Shown here piece by piece: positions 35,772-45,760 of a stretch of 64,000 bases of DNA (the stretch's first letter is position 1; the number at the start of each line of letters is the position of its first letter). The translations under genes were made by a program, and so were the position numbers. This stretch comes from Amphritea sp. 1_MG-2023. Its GTDB lineage: Bacteria; Pseudomonadota; Gammaproteobacteria; Pseudomonadales; Balneatricaceae. The notes beneath the pieces were generated by a model. The model did no database searches. It was given only the letters and a program-made list of their open reading frames with translations, and was not told the DNA's origin. The stretch lies in assembly GCF_030547545.1 (NCBI RefSeq), contig NZ_JAUOQE010000013.1:1-64000 (forward strand), in the 5' to 3' direction.

Positions 35772-36062
35772 TTAGTGAATAATGCGATCCTCATTCTCAA
35801 AATCCACATCATTCTCGAGATCGGTATCCAATCGAGGCGTCTGCTTGTTAGCCTTCTCAGATGCTTTAACGCTCAGATCCGAGATCATATGAATGCCAGC
35901 AGTCAGCATGACTTTGGCGACATCAATACACTCATCATCAAGCTGCTGTTTGACATCATCCGAAAAACTAATGCGCATGATCGGCTCATCGGTGGAGTCG
36001 GCTCGACGTAATGCAATCTGACCATCATCCAGCTCAATTATTTCTAAAAACATATCAGACAT
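35772..36062 (-). CDS. Conserved hypothetical protein, unknown function
   Basis: A 96-residue acidic protein. The first half has short beta-strand-like segments (MFLEIIELDDGQIALRRAD), the middle a helix (DVKQQLDDECIDVAKVML), and the end is charged and probably disordered (acidic, then DRIIH). There is no signal peptide or membrane helix. The frame could be read from TTG 36071 but the ATG is more likely. Similar small proteins stand near topA in related genera as far as I recall. It is convergent with sulA. Confidence 0.65.
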   Translation of the reverse strand: MSDMFLEIIELDDGQIALRRADSTDEPIMRISFSDDVKQQLDDECIDVAKVMLTAGIHMISDLSVKASEKANKQTPRLDTDLENDVDFENEDRIIH

Positions 36063-36147
36063 ATTATTCAACTCAAGTCATGTCTGTGACTGCAATCAAT
36101 GAGGGTCAAGCTCTCTCAACAACAGTCAGCAGGCTGTTTATCTTTTA

Positions 36148-36672
36148 TCACCACTCTTGCATACCGCTACGCATACGTTCGATCAATGCCTTAAACTCGC
36201 CAAACCAAAGCTGATATTCACGAACGATATCATCATCTTCGGCATGATCAGGGTTGATCTGCATGACGTGTATTTCGGAGACACTTTCAGCCCTCGAACT
36301 GGACTCTTTATGCTCCTCGGCACGCCAGCAGGCTTTATAAGCCGCTAGCAGCTTATGCAACCAACTCTCATCGTTACCGTGCAACTGCTGTAGCTCTGCA
36401 ATTTCAGGCGCCTCCAGCCCCTGAAGTTCCATCTGCTCGATTAGTTGACTCAGCTTGGTTATTCTATCGGCATCAAAGCTGTATTGCTCGGCAATCTCCC
36501 TAAGCAATGAGCTATAAGCCGATACCATATGAAACAATACCGACTCATTATAGGATTCGATTAAGGCATGTTTACTCCAGCCGGTCGATTCCTGAGCCAC
36601 TTTAAGCGCATCAAGGTGGATACGCGTAAAGTTTAACTTTTGATTGGTACGGGTTAAGTACACACCACTCAT
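36148..36672 (-). CDS. DUF6586-like conserved protein
   Basis: A 174-residue soluble, helical protein. It begins MSGVYLTRTNQKLNFTRIHL, the segment I associate with the DUF6586 family found beside topA. A further helical region covers residues 30-90, with a charged middle and ending in WFGEFKALIERMRSGMQEW. GGAGG lies seven bases before the chosen ATG; the frame could start at TTG 36678 but then would sit too close to that site. Its stop is 76 bases from the next gene. Function unknown. It is just downstream of topA, 14 bases away on the same strand, so co-transcription is likely. Confidence 0.72.
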   Translation of the reverse strand: MSGVYLTRTNQKLNFTRIHLDALKVAQESTGWSKHALIESYNESVLFHMVSAYSSLLREIAEQYSFDADRITKLSQLIEQMELQGLEAPEIAELQQLHGNDESWLHKLLAAYKACWRAEEHKESSSRAESVSEIHVMQINPDHAEDDDIVREYQLWFGEFKALIERMRSGMQEW

Positions 36673-36686
36673 GCTCAAGCCTCCGC

Positions 36687-39338
36687 TTATTTCTTCGCCG
36701 CTTTCTTCGCCTTAGCTGCCTCAGCTACCCACTTACCACCGCTATAAAAAGCGCGCCAGCCAGTCGCTTTACCGTCAACTTCGGTCATCACATACTGCTC
36801 TTTCGTTTTGCGGCTATAGCGAATGATTGTTGGATTTCCATCATCATCCTCGACAGGCGCACTGAACAGGAAGCTATACTTGGGATCAATTTCGCTCTTA
36901 TGCGGTAATAACTCGGCGACTTTCGGTGCCCGGGTTTCCCGCTTACGCGGGAACTGACTCGCAGCGAGGAACATACCCGATGCCCCATCCCGCAAGATGA
37001 AGGTATCTTCGACATTATCACACTGCAGCTCCGGCATCGGCACGGGGTCCATTTTCGGAGGCGCAGCTTCACCATTCTTCAATAACTTACGTGTGTTTTT
37101 GCAGGTTTCACTGGTACAACCAAAGAACTTACCAAAACGGCCAGTTTTCAATTGCATTTCAGCGCCACACTTATCACATTCCAACACCGGACCATCATAG
37201 CCTTTAATCTTAAAGGCGCCCTGCTCTACTTCAAAGCCGGGGCAATCTGGGTTATTACCACAGATATGTAATTTACGTTGCTCATCGATGAGATAACTAT
37301 CCATCGCGGTATCACACAGCTGACAACGATGCTTGTTACGCAGAATCCGCGACTCTTCCTCATCATCACCATCAACACTGACGACTTCATCACCGTGCAC
37401 CAAATTCATGGTGGTTTTACAGCGTTCTTTCGGTGGCAATGCATAGCCAGAACAACCAAGGAAAACTCCAGTGGTACCGGTACGAATCATCATCATCCGA
37501 CCACAAGTAGGACAAGGGATATCGGTTTCTGTTGGGGCATTCAATCGCATCCCATTATCAGGGTTTTGAGCCAATACCAAGCGATGACTGAAACCTTCAT
37601 AGAACTGATTTAATAGCGCCTTCCAGTCTGCCTCTCCCGTGGCGATATCATCCAACGACTCCTCCATTCGGGCGGTAAAACTGAAGTCCATCAGATCAGA
37701 GAAGTTTTCCACCAAACGTTCGGTGACGATATCGCCCATCTTTTGCGCGTAAAAACGCCGGTTATGGACTTCAACATAGCCGCGATCTTGGATTGTTGAA
37801 ATAATTGAGGCATAAGTTGAGGGTCGACCGATGCCGCGCTTTTCTAACTCTTTCACCAAACTGGCTTCGGTAAAACGAGGTGCCGGTTTGGTAAAGTGCT
37901 GCTTAGGATCGAGCTGCTGCAACTGTAAGACATCACCTTGCTTAACATCTGGCAAGATAACATCATCGTCTTTTCCGCGACTATTCATCACCCGAGTATA
38001 ACCATCAAAGCGCAAGATGCGACCCTTGGTACGTAACTCGAAATCACCGGCGTTAATCGTCACGCGCGTACTGGTGTAAAGCGCCGGCGTCATCTGACAT
38101 GCCATGAACTGCCGTCTAATGAGTTCATAGAGGCGCTCAGCGTCTCGCTCCATGCCTTTCAGCGATGTAGCCTCAACACCTACGTCTGACGGACGAATCG
38201 CCTCGTGAGCTTCCTGAGCGCCTTCCTTACTGCTATACGAGTTAGGCTCTTCAGGCAAATACTTGCTACCAAAGTTGTCTTTAATATAGTCACGACAGGT
38301 GGCCACCGCTTCGGCACTCAAGTTGGTCGAGTCGGTTCGCATATAAGTGATATAACCAGCTTCATAGAGCCGTTGCGCCAGCATCATGGTTTTCTTCACG
38401 CCAAAGCTCAGTCGCGTACTTGCGGCCTGTTGCAATGTCGAGGTAATAAAAGGAGCCGAAGGGCGACTACTGGTTGGCCGATCTTGACGGTTAGTCACCT
38501 TAAAGTCTTGTTGCTTCAGCTGTGCAACATGGCCTTCTGTTTCCTCGGCACTGACCGGACGAAACGGTTTATCTTTAAACTTTTCGACCTGTAGACGTAA
38601 CGCTTCTTTTTTATCGGACTGCACATCCGCATGCAATTCCCAAAACTCTTCGGGAATAAAGCTGCGAATTTCCTTTTCTCGCTCCACCAAGAGCCGTACC
38701 GCAACCGACTGAACACGGCCAGCCGATAAACCACGCGCAACTTTTTCCCACAACAGCGGTGACACCATGTAGCCCACCACACGATCGAGAAACCGACGTG
38801 CTTGCTGCGCATTGACGCGATTGAGATCAAGCTCACCTGGCTGTTTGAACGCCTCTTGAATGGCTTTCTCAGTAATTTCGTTAAACACAACACGCTTGTA
38901 ACGTGAATCTTCACCGCCGATCGCTTCCCGCAGGTGCCAAGCAATAGCCTCCCCTTCGCGGTCCAAATCGGTTGCGAGATAGATAGTGTCAGCATCTTTA
39001 GCAAGTCGCTTCAGTTCATCTACGACTTTTTCTTTACCCGGTAAAATTTCATAACGGGCATCCCAGTCATGTTCCGGATCGACACCCATGCGAGCAATGA
39101 GTTGCTTTTTACTCTTTTCAGCTTTGTGCCGTATTTTATCTTCCGGCGATAATTTGCGGGTAATGGCAGCCTGACGAGCACGCTCTTTTGGATCAGATGC
39201 GGTCGCACTCCCCGAGCCACTGGTGGGCAGATCCCGAATGTGGCCCACACTCGATTTAACCACAAACTGATTACCCAGATACTTGTTTATGGTTTTCGCT
39301 TTGGCCGGTGACTCAACTATAACTAGGGACTTTCCCAT
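36687..39338 (-). CDS. topA: DNA topoisomerase I
   Basis: A type IA topoisomerase of about 883 residues that relaxes negative supercoils. The TOPRIM domain opens [16 protein letters not shown] and has DLDREGEA. The catalytic tyrosine is in [14 protein letters not shown]. Three C-terminal zinc-ribbon units follow (CPTCGR...C, CQLCD...C, CDKCGAEM...C), and the tail is Lys/Ala-rich. Two ATGs lie six bases apart; I used the family start, MGKS. AAGGA is within ten bases. It heads a group with two small genes downstream. Confidence 0.96.
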   Translation of the reverse strand: MGKSLVIVESPAKAKTINKYLGNQFVVKSSVGHIRDLPTSGSGSATASDPKERARQAAITRKLSPEDKIRHKAEKSKKQLIARMGVDPEHDWDARYEILPGKEKVVDELKRLAKDADTIYLATDLDREGEAIAWHLREAIGGEDSRYKRVVFNEITEKAIQEAFKQPGELDLNRVNAQQARRFLDRVVGYMVSPLLWEKVARGLSAGRVQSVAVRLLVEREKEIRSFIPEEFWELHADVQSDKKEALRLQVEKFKDKPFRPVSAEETEGHVAQLKQQDFKVTNRQDRPTSSRPSAPFITSTLQQAASTRLSFGVKKTMMLAQRLYEAGYITYMRTDSTNLSAEAVATCRDYIKDNFGSKYLPEEPNSYSSKEGAQEAHEAIRPSDVGVEATSLKGMERDAERLYELIRRQFMACQMTPALYTSTRVTINAGDFELRTKGRILRFDGYTRVMNSRGKDDDVILPDVKQGDVLQLQQLDPKQHFTKPAPRFTEASLVKELEKRGIGRPSTYASIISTIQDRGYVEVHNRRFYAQKMGDIVTERLVENFSDLMDFSFTARMEESLDDIATGEADWKALLNQFYEGFSHRLVLAQNPDNGMRLNAPTETDIPCPTCGRMMMIRTGTTGVFLGCSGYALPPKERCKTTMNLVHGDEVVSVDGDDEEESRILRNKHRCQLCDTAMDSYLIDEQRKLHICGNNPDCPGFEVEQGAFKIKGYDGPVLECDKCGAEMQLKTGRFGKFFGCTSETCKNTRKLLKNGEAAPPKMDPVPMPELQCDNVEDTFILRDGASGMFLAASQFPRKRETRAPKVAELLPHKSEIDPKYSFLFSAPVEDDDGNPTIIRYSRKTKEQYVMTEVDGKATGWRAFYSGGKWVAEAAKAKKAAKK

Positions 39339-39542
39339 ATACATAAAATCCTTAAAGGACGAGATAACAATACAAAACAGCGTGCATATATAAGGGCTGT
39401 AACTAGCAGGGTCAAGCTTCTGCTAAAAAAAACACGCCAATTAATCAAGATTAATGGCTAATAAAGGTATGTTTCTGGTAGCTTAAATACAGTATGCTGC
39501 CGCCAACATTAGCCGGTTCCTTAATTACAACTACCTGAGAAT

Positions 39543-40268
39543 ATGTTGCAAGACAACCTGATTTTCCTTTTTTCTTTGATTGCTGTCGGTTTCGTTGCGT
39601 TACTGGTGAATAACTTTTTCTCCACCAGAGAACAACAACATGAGTACCGCCAAAAGCGCTTAAAAGAACTCAACAAGAAATCTGCAGAAGCGCTGGAAAG
39701 CCTTGCGGTGCTTAGGGAAGCCAATTGCCGCACTGAGATTACCGACGCTCTAAGCGGCTTTGTCGTCAGCATGATTGAAGAGATCTCCGCGCTCGCACCA
39801 GAGTCTGAATTACTTCAAGATATCGGCGCGCAGAAAGAAAATACCGATCGTATCACCGCCGTTCCCGGTGGATTTAATAATGATCGCGCGCTTAAAAAAG
39901 CTCAAATCCATATTCAGCATGCTGAAAAAATGTGCATCGAGATGGCTCAACTCAACAAACTCAGCGTTGCTCGGGCTAAGCAATTTCAACATGATCTCTA
40001 CTGGCTCCATGTTTGTGTGTTTGCCGATGCGCATATTAATCAAGGCAATGACTATCTAGCGCGTGGCGATAAGTTGGTGGCCATGTCCCATTACAAACAC
40101 GCCAAAGCGATGGTTGCGCGTGCCAATGTGCCACAGAAGCAGAAGCAGGACTACATTGAAAAGATCAGAGATCTGCTCAACCGAGCCCGCCCCAGTAGCG
40201 CCATGGCCACCGGAAACTTAGCCGCATCGATCGACTTAATGAGTCAAAAGGAAAACAAAGAAGAGTAG
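39543..40268 (+). CDS. Hypothetical protein with N-terminal membrane anchor
   Basis: A 241-residue protein with a hydrophobic stretch at residues about 5-25 (LIFLFSLIAVGFVALLV) and then a helical, coiled-coil-like soluble part (EQQHEYRQKRLKELNKKSAE and onward). The anchor is probably a single inner-membrane helix with the rest in the cytoplasm. No family was recognised. It diverges from topA, 200 bases away, and its stop is ten bases from the convergent DUF1653 gene. The ribosome binding site is weak. Confidence 0.65.
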   Translation: MLQDNLIFLFSLIAVGFVALLVNNFFSTREQQHEYRQKRLKELNKKSAEALESLAVLREANCRTEITDALSGFVVSMIEEISALAPESELLQDIGAQKENTDRITAVPGGFNNDRALKKAQIHIQHAEKMCIEMAQLNKLSVARAKQFQHDLYWLHVCVFADAHINQGNDYLARGDKLVAMSHYKHAKAMVARANVPQKQKQDYIEKIRDLLNRARPSSAMATGNLAASIDLMSQKENKEE

Positions 40269-40277
40269 CCTCAAGCG

Positions 40278-40502
40278 TTACGCTTGCCGTAAAAACTCAA
40301 ATCTGGGCACCGATTCGCCGTTTAACCCTGTGACATGCTCAATGAACATCTCCAATGGGCGAACCCAAATGCCACGATCACCGTAACAGGGACTGTAAAC
40401 CACCAGCCACTCTTCCGTCTCTGAGTGCCTCGCTAAATGAAGCACTGTATATTCAGCGCCTTTGTAATGACGGTAAATACCGCATTTAAGCGTCTTGTTC
40501 AT
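40278..40502 (-). CDS. DUF1653-family protein
   Basis: A 74-residue protein with the full DUF1653 pattern: GIYRHYKGAEYTVLHLARHSE, VVYSPCYGDRGIWVRPLEMF and the C-terminal PRFEFL. Members are small soluble beta-rich proteins of unknown role. AGAGGG precedes the ATG. It lies 23 bases after the hypothetical gene at 40526-41032 on the same strand. Confidence 0.85.
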   Translation of the reverse strand: MNKTLKCGIYRHYKGAEYTVLHLARHSETEEWLVVYSPCYGDRGIWVRPLEMFIEHVTGLNGESVPRFEFLRQA

Positions 40503-40525
40503 ACTACCCTCTCAAGCTTGTTAAA

Positions 40526-41032
40526 CTAAAATCGTTGTTCAATGAATGGCTGCAACCGTGCTTTTAATTCATCCAGCGTGTTTTCGTCGCCTCGCTCATC
40601 CCAATACAGCGAAATATGTATCGGTGTAGATTCAATAGATGACACACCCTCTGGCAGCCCTGCAAGCAGCGTATTCAAAGTTGCCAGTTGCTGTTCATTT
40701 AAACGTCGCTCGCCCAAGCCCCAACACCAGCCCTCAGGCAAGCCCTGATTGGCCACTGCAACCTGACGAAAGATCTGCCACGGAATAAACTGATGACGCT
40801 GCTCTTTTTCTAAGTTAAAACGAGGTAACCGGTATGCCGTTGCGGTGAAGGTTTCTGGCTCTACCTGTCCGGCTGCTCGAGGCGGCGTGAGGCGCACTAT
40901 TTGTACCTGAAAGCCATCACGAGAGGCCTGCTGCCTCAGCTTGGCTAACAGCCGCTGTCGCGGGCTCGGCATCACCCACATCATTGAACCTAGCAATGAC
41001 ATCATAACGAAAATAATAATGGTCCATTTCAT
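40526..41032 (-). CDS. Conserved hypothetical protein with N-terminal membrane helix
   Basis: A 168-residue protein. Residues 3-20 form one hydrophobic helix (signal anchor), followed by a soluble domain with ARDG-like strands (QVQIVRLTPPRAAGQ), a central WCWGLGERRL and a Leu-rich end. No family was recognised. GAGGAG lies seven bases before the ATG. It precedes the DUF1653 gene on the minus strand and diverges from uspA by about 100 bases. Confidence 0.65.
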   Translation of the reverse strand: MKWTIIIFVMMSLLGSMMWVMPSPRQRLLAKLRQQASRDGFQVQIVRLTPPRAAGQVEPETFTATAYRLPRFNLEKEQRHQFIPWQIFRQVAVANQGLPEGWCWGLGERRLNEQQLATLNTLLAGLPEGVSSIESTPIHISLYWDERGDENTLDELKARLQPFIEQRF

Positions 41033-41128
41033 TCAATACTCCTCGACTAACCCGATTGACACCCGTCATAATTAGAATCACAAATTCTATGTTATTCTTA
41101 TTATTAGGAAACAATAGGAGCGTCTCCC

Positions 41129-41572
41129 ATGTCTGTATATAAACATATTTTATTGGCGACTGATCTATCAGCCGAAGCTGATCAACTTATCGATAAAGTA
41201 AAACATTTAGCTGAATTTTCGAAAGCTGAACTATCCCTAATTCATGTCATCGAACCGCTGAGCTTTGCCTATGGTGGCGATGTTCCGATGGATCTAACGG
41301 CGATTCAAGCGCAACTCGATGAGCATGCACAAAGTAAAATGAATCGCTTCAGCGGACTGCTCAACTACCCTGTTAAGCAGAGTCACGTTGTCTCAGGTCA
41401 TACTGAAACAGAAATCCACAAAGTCGCGGATGAACAGGGCTGCGATCTGATCATCGTTGGTAGTCACGGCCGTCACGGCTTAGCGTTACTGTTAGGTTCG
41501 ACTGCTAACGGTATCCTCCATGGGGCTAAGTGCGACGTATTGGCGGTTAGAGTGACCGAAAAAGAAGAATAG
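41129..41572 (+). CDS. uspA: Universal stress protein, UspA family
   Basis: A 147-residue protein of the Usp fold. It opens YKHILLATDLSAEADQLI, and the nucleotide-binding type motif GSHGRHGLALLLGSTANGIL is in place near residue 112-131, with the tail DVLAVRV. Members respond to starvation and low oxygen, and may bind ATP. AGGAG precedes the ATG. The gene is single, between a divergent hypothetical gene and convergent uup. Confidence 0.93.
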   Translation: MSVYKHILLATDLSAEADQLIDKVKHLAEFSKAELSLIHVIEPLSFAYGGDVPMDLTAIQAQLDEHAQSKMNRFSGLLNYPVKQSHVVSGHTETEIHKVADEQGCDLIIVGSHGRHGLALLLGSTANGILHGAKCDVLAVRVTEKEE

Positions 41573-41588
41573 AGTCTTATTCTTCTTT
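41561..41588. terminator. Terminator between uspA and uup
   Basis: AAAGAAGAATA pairs with TATTCTTCTTT (11 bp) around a six-base loop, covering the uspA stop codon. The hairpin is A/T-rich and has T runs on both strands. Confidence 0.6.
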
Positions 41589-41624
41589 AACTCAGCGATT
41601 CATCCCTCTCAGGCGATGACAATC

Positions 41625-43502
41625 CTATTGCATCGCCTCTATTTCAACCCAACGATCCATCAACGTTTCCAATTCAGCTTCTTTGGCTTGCAACGCTGCC
41701 AGCTTGTCGGCGACATCGGTATGATCGCCACTGTAGAAATCAGCAGCACTGGTTTCGCTATGCAGCCGCTCAATATCCGCTTCAAGCGCCTCCAACTGAG
41801 CCGGCAGCAAATCCAGCTCTCGCTGCAACTTATAGCTCAGTTTCTTCTTCGCTGGCATCGCCTTTACCGGCTCAGCCGCTACCGGTACCGCCTTAGCTAC
41901 GGGCTTAACCACAGCGTTCTGGGCGCGCTGCCTCAACCAATCTTCATAACCACCGACGTACTCTTGAACTTTACCCTCGCCTTCAAACACTAACGTCGAG
42001 GTGACGACATTATCCAAGAACGCTCGGTCGTGACTGACGAGCAGCAAGGTGCCCTTGTATTCCAACAAGATCTCTTCCAGCAACTCGAGCGTCTCGATAT
42101 CCAGATCATTGGTCGGCTCATCAAGCACCAGCAGATTGGAAGGCTGACTGAAAAGTTTCGCCAGCATGACTCGGTTACACTCGCCCCCCGATAACGCCTT
42201 TACCGGTGTACGCGCACGTTCAGGCGAAAACAGGAAGTCACTCAGATAACTGATGATATGCCGTGATTTACCATTGATGGTAATGCTTTCACGCCCTTCC
42301 GATATATTATCAATAATGGTTTTTTCAGGGTCTAGCTTGCCTCTGAGCTGATCAAAATAAGCAATATTGAGGCTGGTACCCAGTTTTACCTCACCCTGAT
42401 CAGGCGTCAGCTGTCCGAGTAAAACTTTCAGCAGCGTACTCTTACCCACACCATTCGGGCCGATCAAACCAATACGATCACCGCGTTGAATAGAGAGCGT
42501 AAGATCACGCAATACTGCTTCACCGTTATAGCCATGATTGACGTTCTCGACTTCAATAACGATCTTGCCAGAACGATCAGCCTGCTCGACTTGAAACTTA
42601 GCCTTGCCTTGCTTATCGCGCCGCTGCGAACGTTCCACTCGAAGATCCTTAAGTGCACGAACACGACCTTCATTACGGGTACGACGAGCTTTTATACCTT
42701 GACGAATCCATTTTTCTTCCTCTGCCAAGCGCTTATCGAACAACGCATTATGACGCTCTTCTTCCTCAAGCATTTTCTCTTTTTGCGTCAGGTAAGCGGA
42801 ATAATTGCCGGGGAAAGAGGTTAAATGGCCGCGATCCAGTTCGATAATACGTGTCGCTAAGCGTTCAACCAACGAGCGGTCATGGGAAATAAATAACACG
42901 CCGCCACGAAACTCCATGATCTGCTTTTCAAGCCACTCAATCGTTTCGATATCCAAATGGTTGGTCGGCTCATCAAGTAATAAGATATCGGGAGACTGAA
43001 CCAATGCCGCCCCTAGTGCAGCACGACGACGCCAACCGCCGGACAGTGATGACATCAACTGTTCACCATCTAGTTCAAGTCGTTCAAGCACCTGAATAAT
43101 TTTTTGCTCTAAGTGCCAACCGTCAACCAACTCGATTTTATGCTGTAATCGCTCTAGCTCAGCCATATCGGTATCACTGTGACTCATCGCCAAGGCTTCA
43201 TAACGATTCAGCAGATCGACGGTCTCGGCACACCCAGAGGCAACCACATCCCGTACTTTACGTTCATCTGCCGCCGGTAACATCTGCGATAGCTCAGCGA
43301 TACGCGCGCCACCATCTTGCCAGATTTCACCATCATCGGTTGCCTGATGCCGAGCCAACACTTTGAGCAGCGTCGATTTACCCGCCCCATTAATGCCGAC
43401 TAAGGCAACTCGCTCGCCTTTATCCAGTTGAAAGTCGACATGATCGAGCAGTTGTTTATCGCCAAAGGCGACGGAGACCTTGTCCAGTCTAATCAGAGCC
43501 AT
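41625..43502 (-). CDS. uup: ABC-F ATPase Uup
   Basis: A 625-residue protein with two ABC ATPase domains and no membrane segment. Walker A motifs GINGAGKST and GPNGVGKST, the signatures LSGGWRRR and LSGGECNR, and DEPTNHLD and DEPTNDLD are all present. A charged linker lies between the domains and a C-terminal coiled coil (about residues 540-625) follows. Uup acts on ribosomes and on DNA structure; loss raises transposon excision in E. coli. The ATG at 43502 begins MALIRLDKVS, as in the family; longer frames were rejected. Its 3' end meets uspA. Confidence 0.93.
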   Translation of the reverse strand: MALIRLDKVSVAFGDKQLLDHVDFQLDKGERVALVGINGAGKSTLLKVLARHQATDDGEIWQDGGARIAELSQMLPAADERKVRDVVASGCAETVDLLNRYEALAMSHSDTDMAELERLQHKIELVDGWHLEQKIIQVLERLELDGEQLMSSLSGGWRRRAALGAALVQSPDILLLDEPTNHLDIETIEWLEKQIMEFRGGVLFISHDRSLVERLATRIIELDRGHLTSFPGNYSAYLTQKEKMLEEEERHNALFDKRLAEEEKWIRQGIKARRTRNEGRVRALKDLRVERSQRRDKQGKAKFQVEQADRSGKIVIEVENVNHGYNGEAVLRDLTLSIQRGDRIGLIGPNGVGKSTLLKVLLGQLTPDQGEVKLGTSLNIAYFDQLRGKLDPEKTIIDNISEGRESITINGKSRHIISYLSDFLFSPERARTPVKALSGGECNRVMLAKLFSQPSNLLVLDEPTNDLDIETLELLEEILLEYKGTLLLVSHDRAFLDNVVTSTLVFEGEGKVQEYVGGYEDWLRQRAQNAVVKPVAKAVPVAAEPVKAMPAKKKLSYKLQRELDLLPAQLEALEADIERLHSETSAADFYSGDHTDVADKLAALQAKEAELETLMDRWVEIEAMQ

Positions 43503-43715
43503 GCTTAAATCCATCAAAAACGTTGGCCGCATATTCTACAGAAAAACGACTCGCGGATGATACGCAATCAAAATATATTTACATATCCCAGCCTTCGGCA
43601 GCAGAAGCGTGTGATTCAGTCGATAATTTCAGCCATTTCAAGCATATTTTTCTCGAATTTAGATTGGTTTTACCGCTATGATGAATATAAATGCAGCTAC
43701 CGACAAAGATGAACA

Positions 43716-45731
43716 ATGTCTTATATCAATCATAATACTATTCGCCCCCGTCTCGTTTGCAGTTTATTGCTCTGCTTTTGCTTTGTCAGCAGTGCCGTTG
43801 CCGATCAACCTGAAGCCTCTCGGCTGATCTATCAAAAAGCACTCAAACAGCTGAACGATAACAACTTGAATGAATATGACCGACTTAAAGCTCAGCTGAC
43901 TCAGTACCCGCTGTACCCTTATCTTGAACAACAGGAATTGACACATCGCTTCGATCAGATCTCTCAACAGCGGATCGATCGCTATGCAACCCAGTATGCA
44001 GCACTGCCGACCGTGTATCCGCTGGAACAAAAATGGCTGAATTACTTAGCCTCAAAGCAACGCTGGCAAGACTATATCGCCGCTTATCGTGGCTCGAAGG
44101 TTCGAAGTGAGTTAGCACAGTGTCATTATCGCAACGCGCTATTACAAACAGATCAGCCGACCCAAGCGCTTAACGCTATTGATACCCTATGGAATGCAGG
44201 CCACTCTATCGTCAGCGCCTGCGATCCCGTGTTTAACTACTGGTTTGCCCAGCAACAAGGCCCCAGCAGTTCACTGGCCTATCAACGCTTCTGGAAAGCC
44301 GTTGACAATAACAACTTAAGGTTAGCCGTTTACTTGCAGCGCTATATCAACGATGCTGCGCAAACAGCCGCCATTGAGCGTTTTCAACGCGTTCGCAAAC
44401 AACCCGCTCTGATTAAAGACCCAAACTATTTTCCCGGCGATACTATCGCCAGCCAAATAACCTACTTATACGGCATTGATCGCCTCTCCAGAAAGAGCCC
44501 ACAAGCGGCTGCTGAGGCCTGGTTCAATATTCGTACTCAGCGATCATTTAGCGAAGCTCAACAGCAAACGCTCAACCGCACACTGGCCCGCCGTCTCGCA
44601 AACCGGCCCGATAAGCAAACCGATACACTGCTAAGTCAACTGAATATCTTCCAAGACGAGCAAATTCAAGCGCGACGCATCAAACTGGCACTCACCGCGT
44701 TGAACTGGAACAAAGTCCATCAATTGATCGATGAAATGCCCGTCGAAATGCAACAAGATGAGCGTTGGATCTATTGGAAAACACTATCTGCCAGCCATAT
44801 CAAAGGACTGCAACCGGCCTACTCCGATGCATTTGTTAAACTCAGCACTCAACGTAGCTACTATGGCTTGTTAGCTGCACGCACACTAAAAACAGGTTTT
44901 CACCTTAACCCACAGCAGGATAAAGTTGTCGAAACCGCCGTGTTACAACTGGCCAGCAGTCCCGCCATGAGACGCATGCACGAGCTTTATCAACTCGATC
45001 AACGCTATTTAGCACGACGCGAGTGGAACCAACTCACCCGTGACTATGATGCCGATCAACTCCGCACAGCGGCCACCGTGCTGCACCGCTGGGGTTGGCA
45101 CAACATGGCCATTATCGGTATCGCTAAAGCGAAATACTGGGATGACATTACGCTACGCTTTCCTATGCCTTATTCAGATACTTTTGCCACACTGGCCGGA
45201 AAGTTCAATATCGACACCAACTGGGCACGCGCTATCGCACGACAAGAAAGCGCCTATCAACCTCATGCCCGCTCCCGCGTAGGCGCGCGTGGCTTGATGC
45301 AGTTGATGCCTAAAACCGCCAAGATGACGGCTAAACATAACAATATTCCTTACAAGGCGGTCAGCGACTTGTATCAACCCAACACCAATATCAACCTCGG
45401 TGTAGCTTACTTAGCAGAGATGCAAAAGAAATTTGATAACAATCAGGTATACGCCACCGCCGCCTATAATGCCGGCCCTAGTCGAGTAAATCGCTGGCTT
45501 AAACAGCGCGGTGAATTGCCTATTGATATTTGGATCGAAACTATACCGTTTACCGAAACCCGCCGATACGTCATGAATGTTATGGCCTATCATGCGGTCT
45601 ATCGCACGCTGGCGGGTAAACCGGTTCATCTGCCTGAGGCTCAAACCGCCTTTAGAGTCGCACTGCAAAGCTCAACGGGCGCCGATCAAGCCGAGCAACT
45701 GCGCGACTTTATTCGTCATAACCGTCATTAA
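43716..45731 (+). CDS. slt: Soluble lytic murein transglycosylase
   Basis: A 671-residue periplasmic enzyme that cleaves the glycan of peptidoglycan to 1,6-anhydromuropeptides. A signal peptide runs to about residue 29 (ending VSSAVADQ). A long helical U-shaped domain follows, then the SLT catalytic domain: Glu511 in ARQESAYQ, GARGLMQLMPKTAK, NLGVAYL and YNAGPSRVNRW. Length fits Slt70. It is followed after 29 bases by tatD on the same strand, probably co-transcribed. Confidence 0.95.
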   Translation: MSYINHNTIRPRLVCSLLLCFCFVSSAVADQPEASRLIYQKALKQLNDNNLNEYDRLKAQLTQYPLYPYLEQQELTHRFDQISQQRIDRYATQYAALPTVYPLEQKWLNYLASKQRWQDYIAAYRGSKVRSELAQCHYRNALLQTDQPTQALNAIDTLWNAGHSIVSACDPVFNYWFAQQQGPSSSLAYQRFWKAVDNNNLRLAVYLQRYINDAAQTAAIERFQRVRKQPALIKDPNYFPGDTIASQITYLYGIDRLSRKSPQAAAEAWFNIRTQRSFSEAQQQTLNRTLARRLANRPDKQTDTLLSQLNIFQDEQIQARRIKLALTALNWNKVHQLIDEMPVEMQQDERWIYWKTLSASHIKGLQPAYSDAFVKLSTQRSYYGLLAARTLKTGFHLNPQQDKVVETAVLQLASSPAMRRMHELYQLDQRYLARREWNQLTRDYDADQLRTAATVLHRWGWHNMAIIGIAKAKYWDDITLRFPMPYSDTFATLAGKFNIDTNWARAIARQESAYQPHARSRVGARGLMQLMPKTAKMTAKHNNIPYKAVSDLYQPNTNINLGVAYLAEMQKKFDNNQVYATAAYNAGPSRVNRWLKQRGELPIDIWIETIPFTETRRYVMNVMAYHAVYRTLAGKPVHLPEAQTAFRVALQSSTGADQAEQLRDFIRHNRH

Positions 45732-45760
45732 ACGTCAATCCAGTAAGGCTGTATACCAAG

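Noticed and set aside
38516-39265. Long minus-strand frames within topA
   Set aside because: They are shadows of topA in another frame, without homology or a ribosome binding site.
41053-41070. FNR-like TTGACACCCGTCAT upstream of uspA
   Set aside because: It has three mismatches in ten defined positions, too weak to report.
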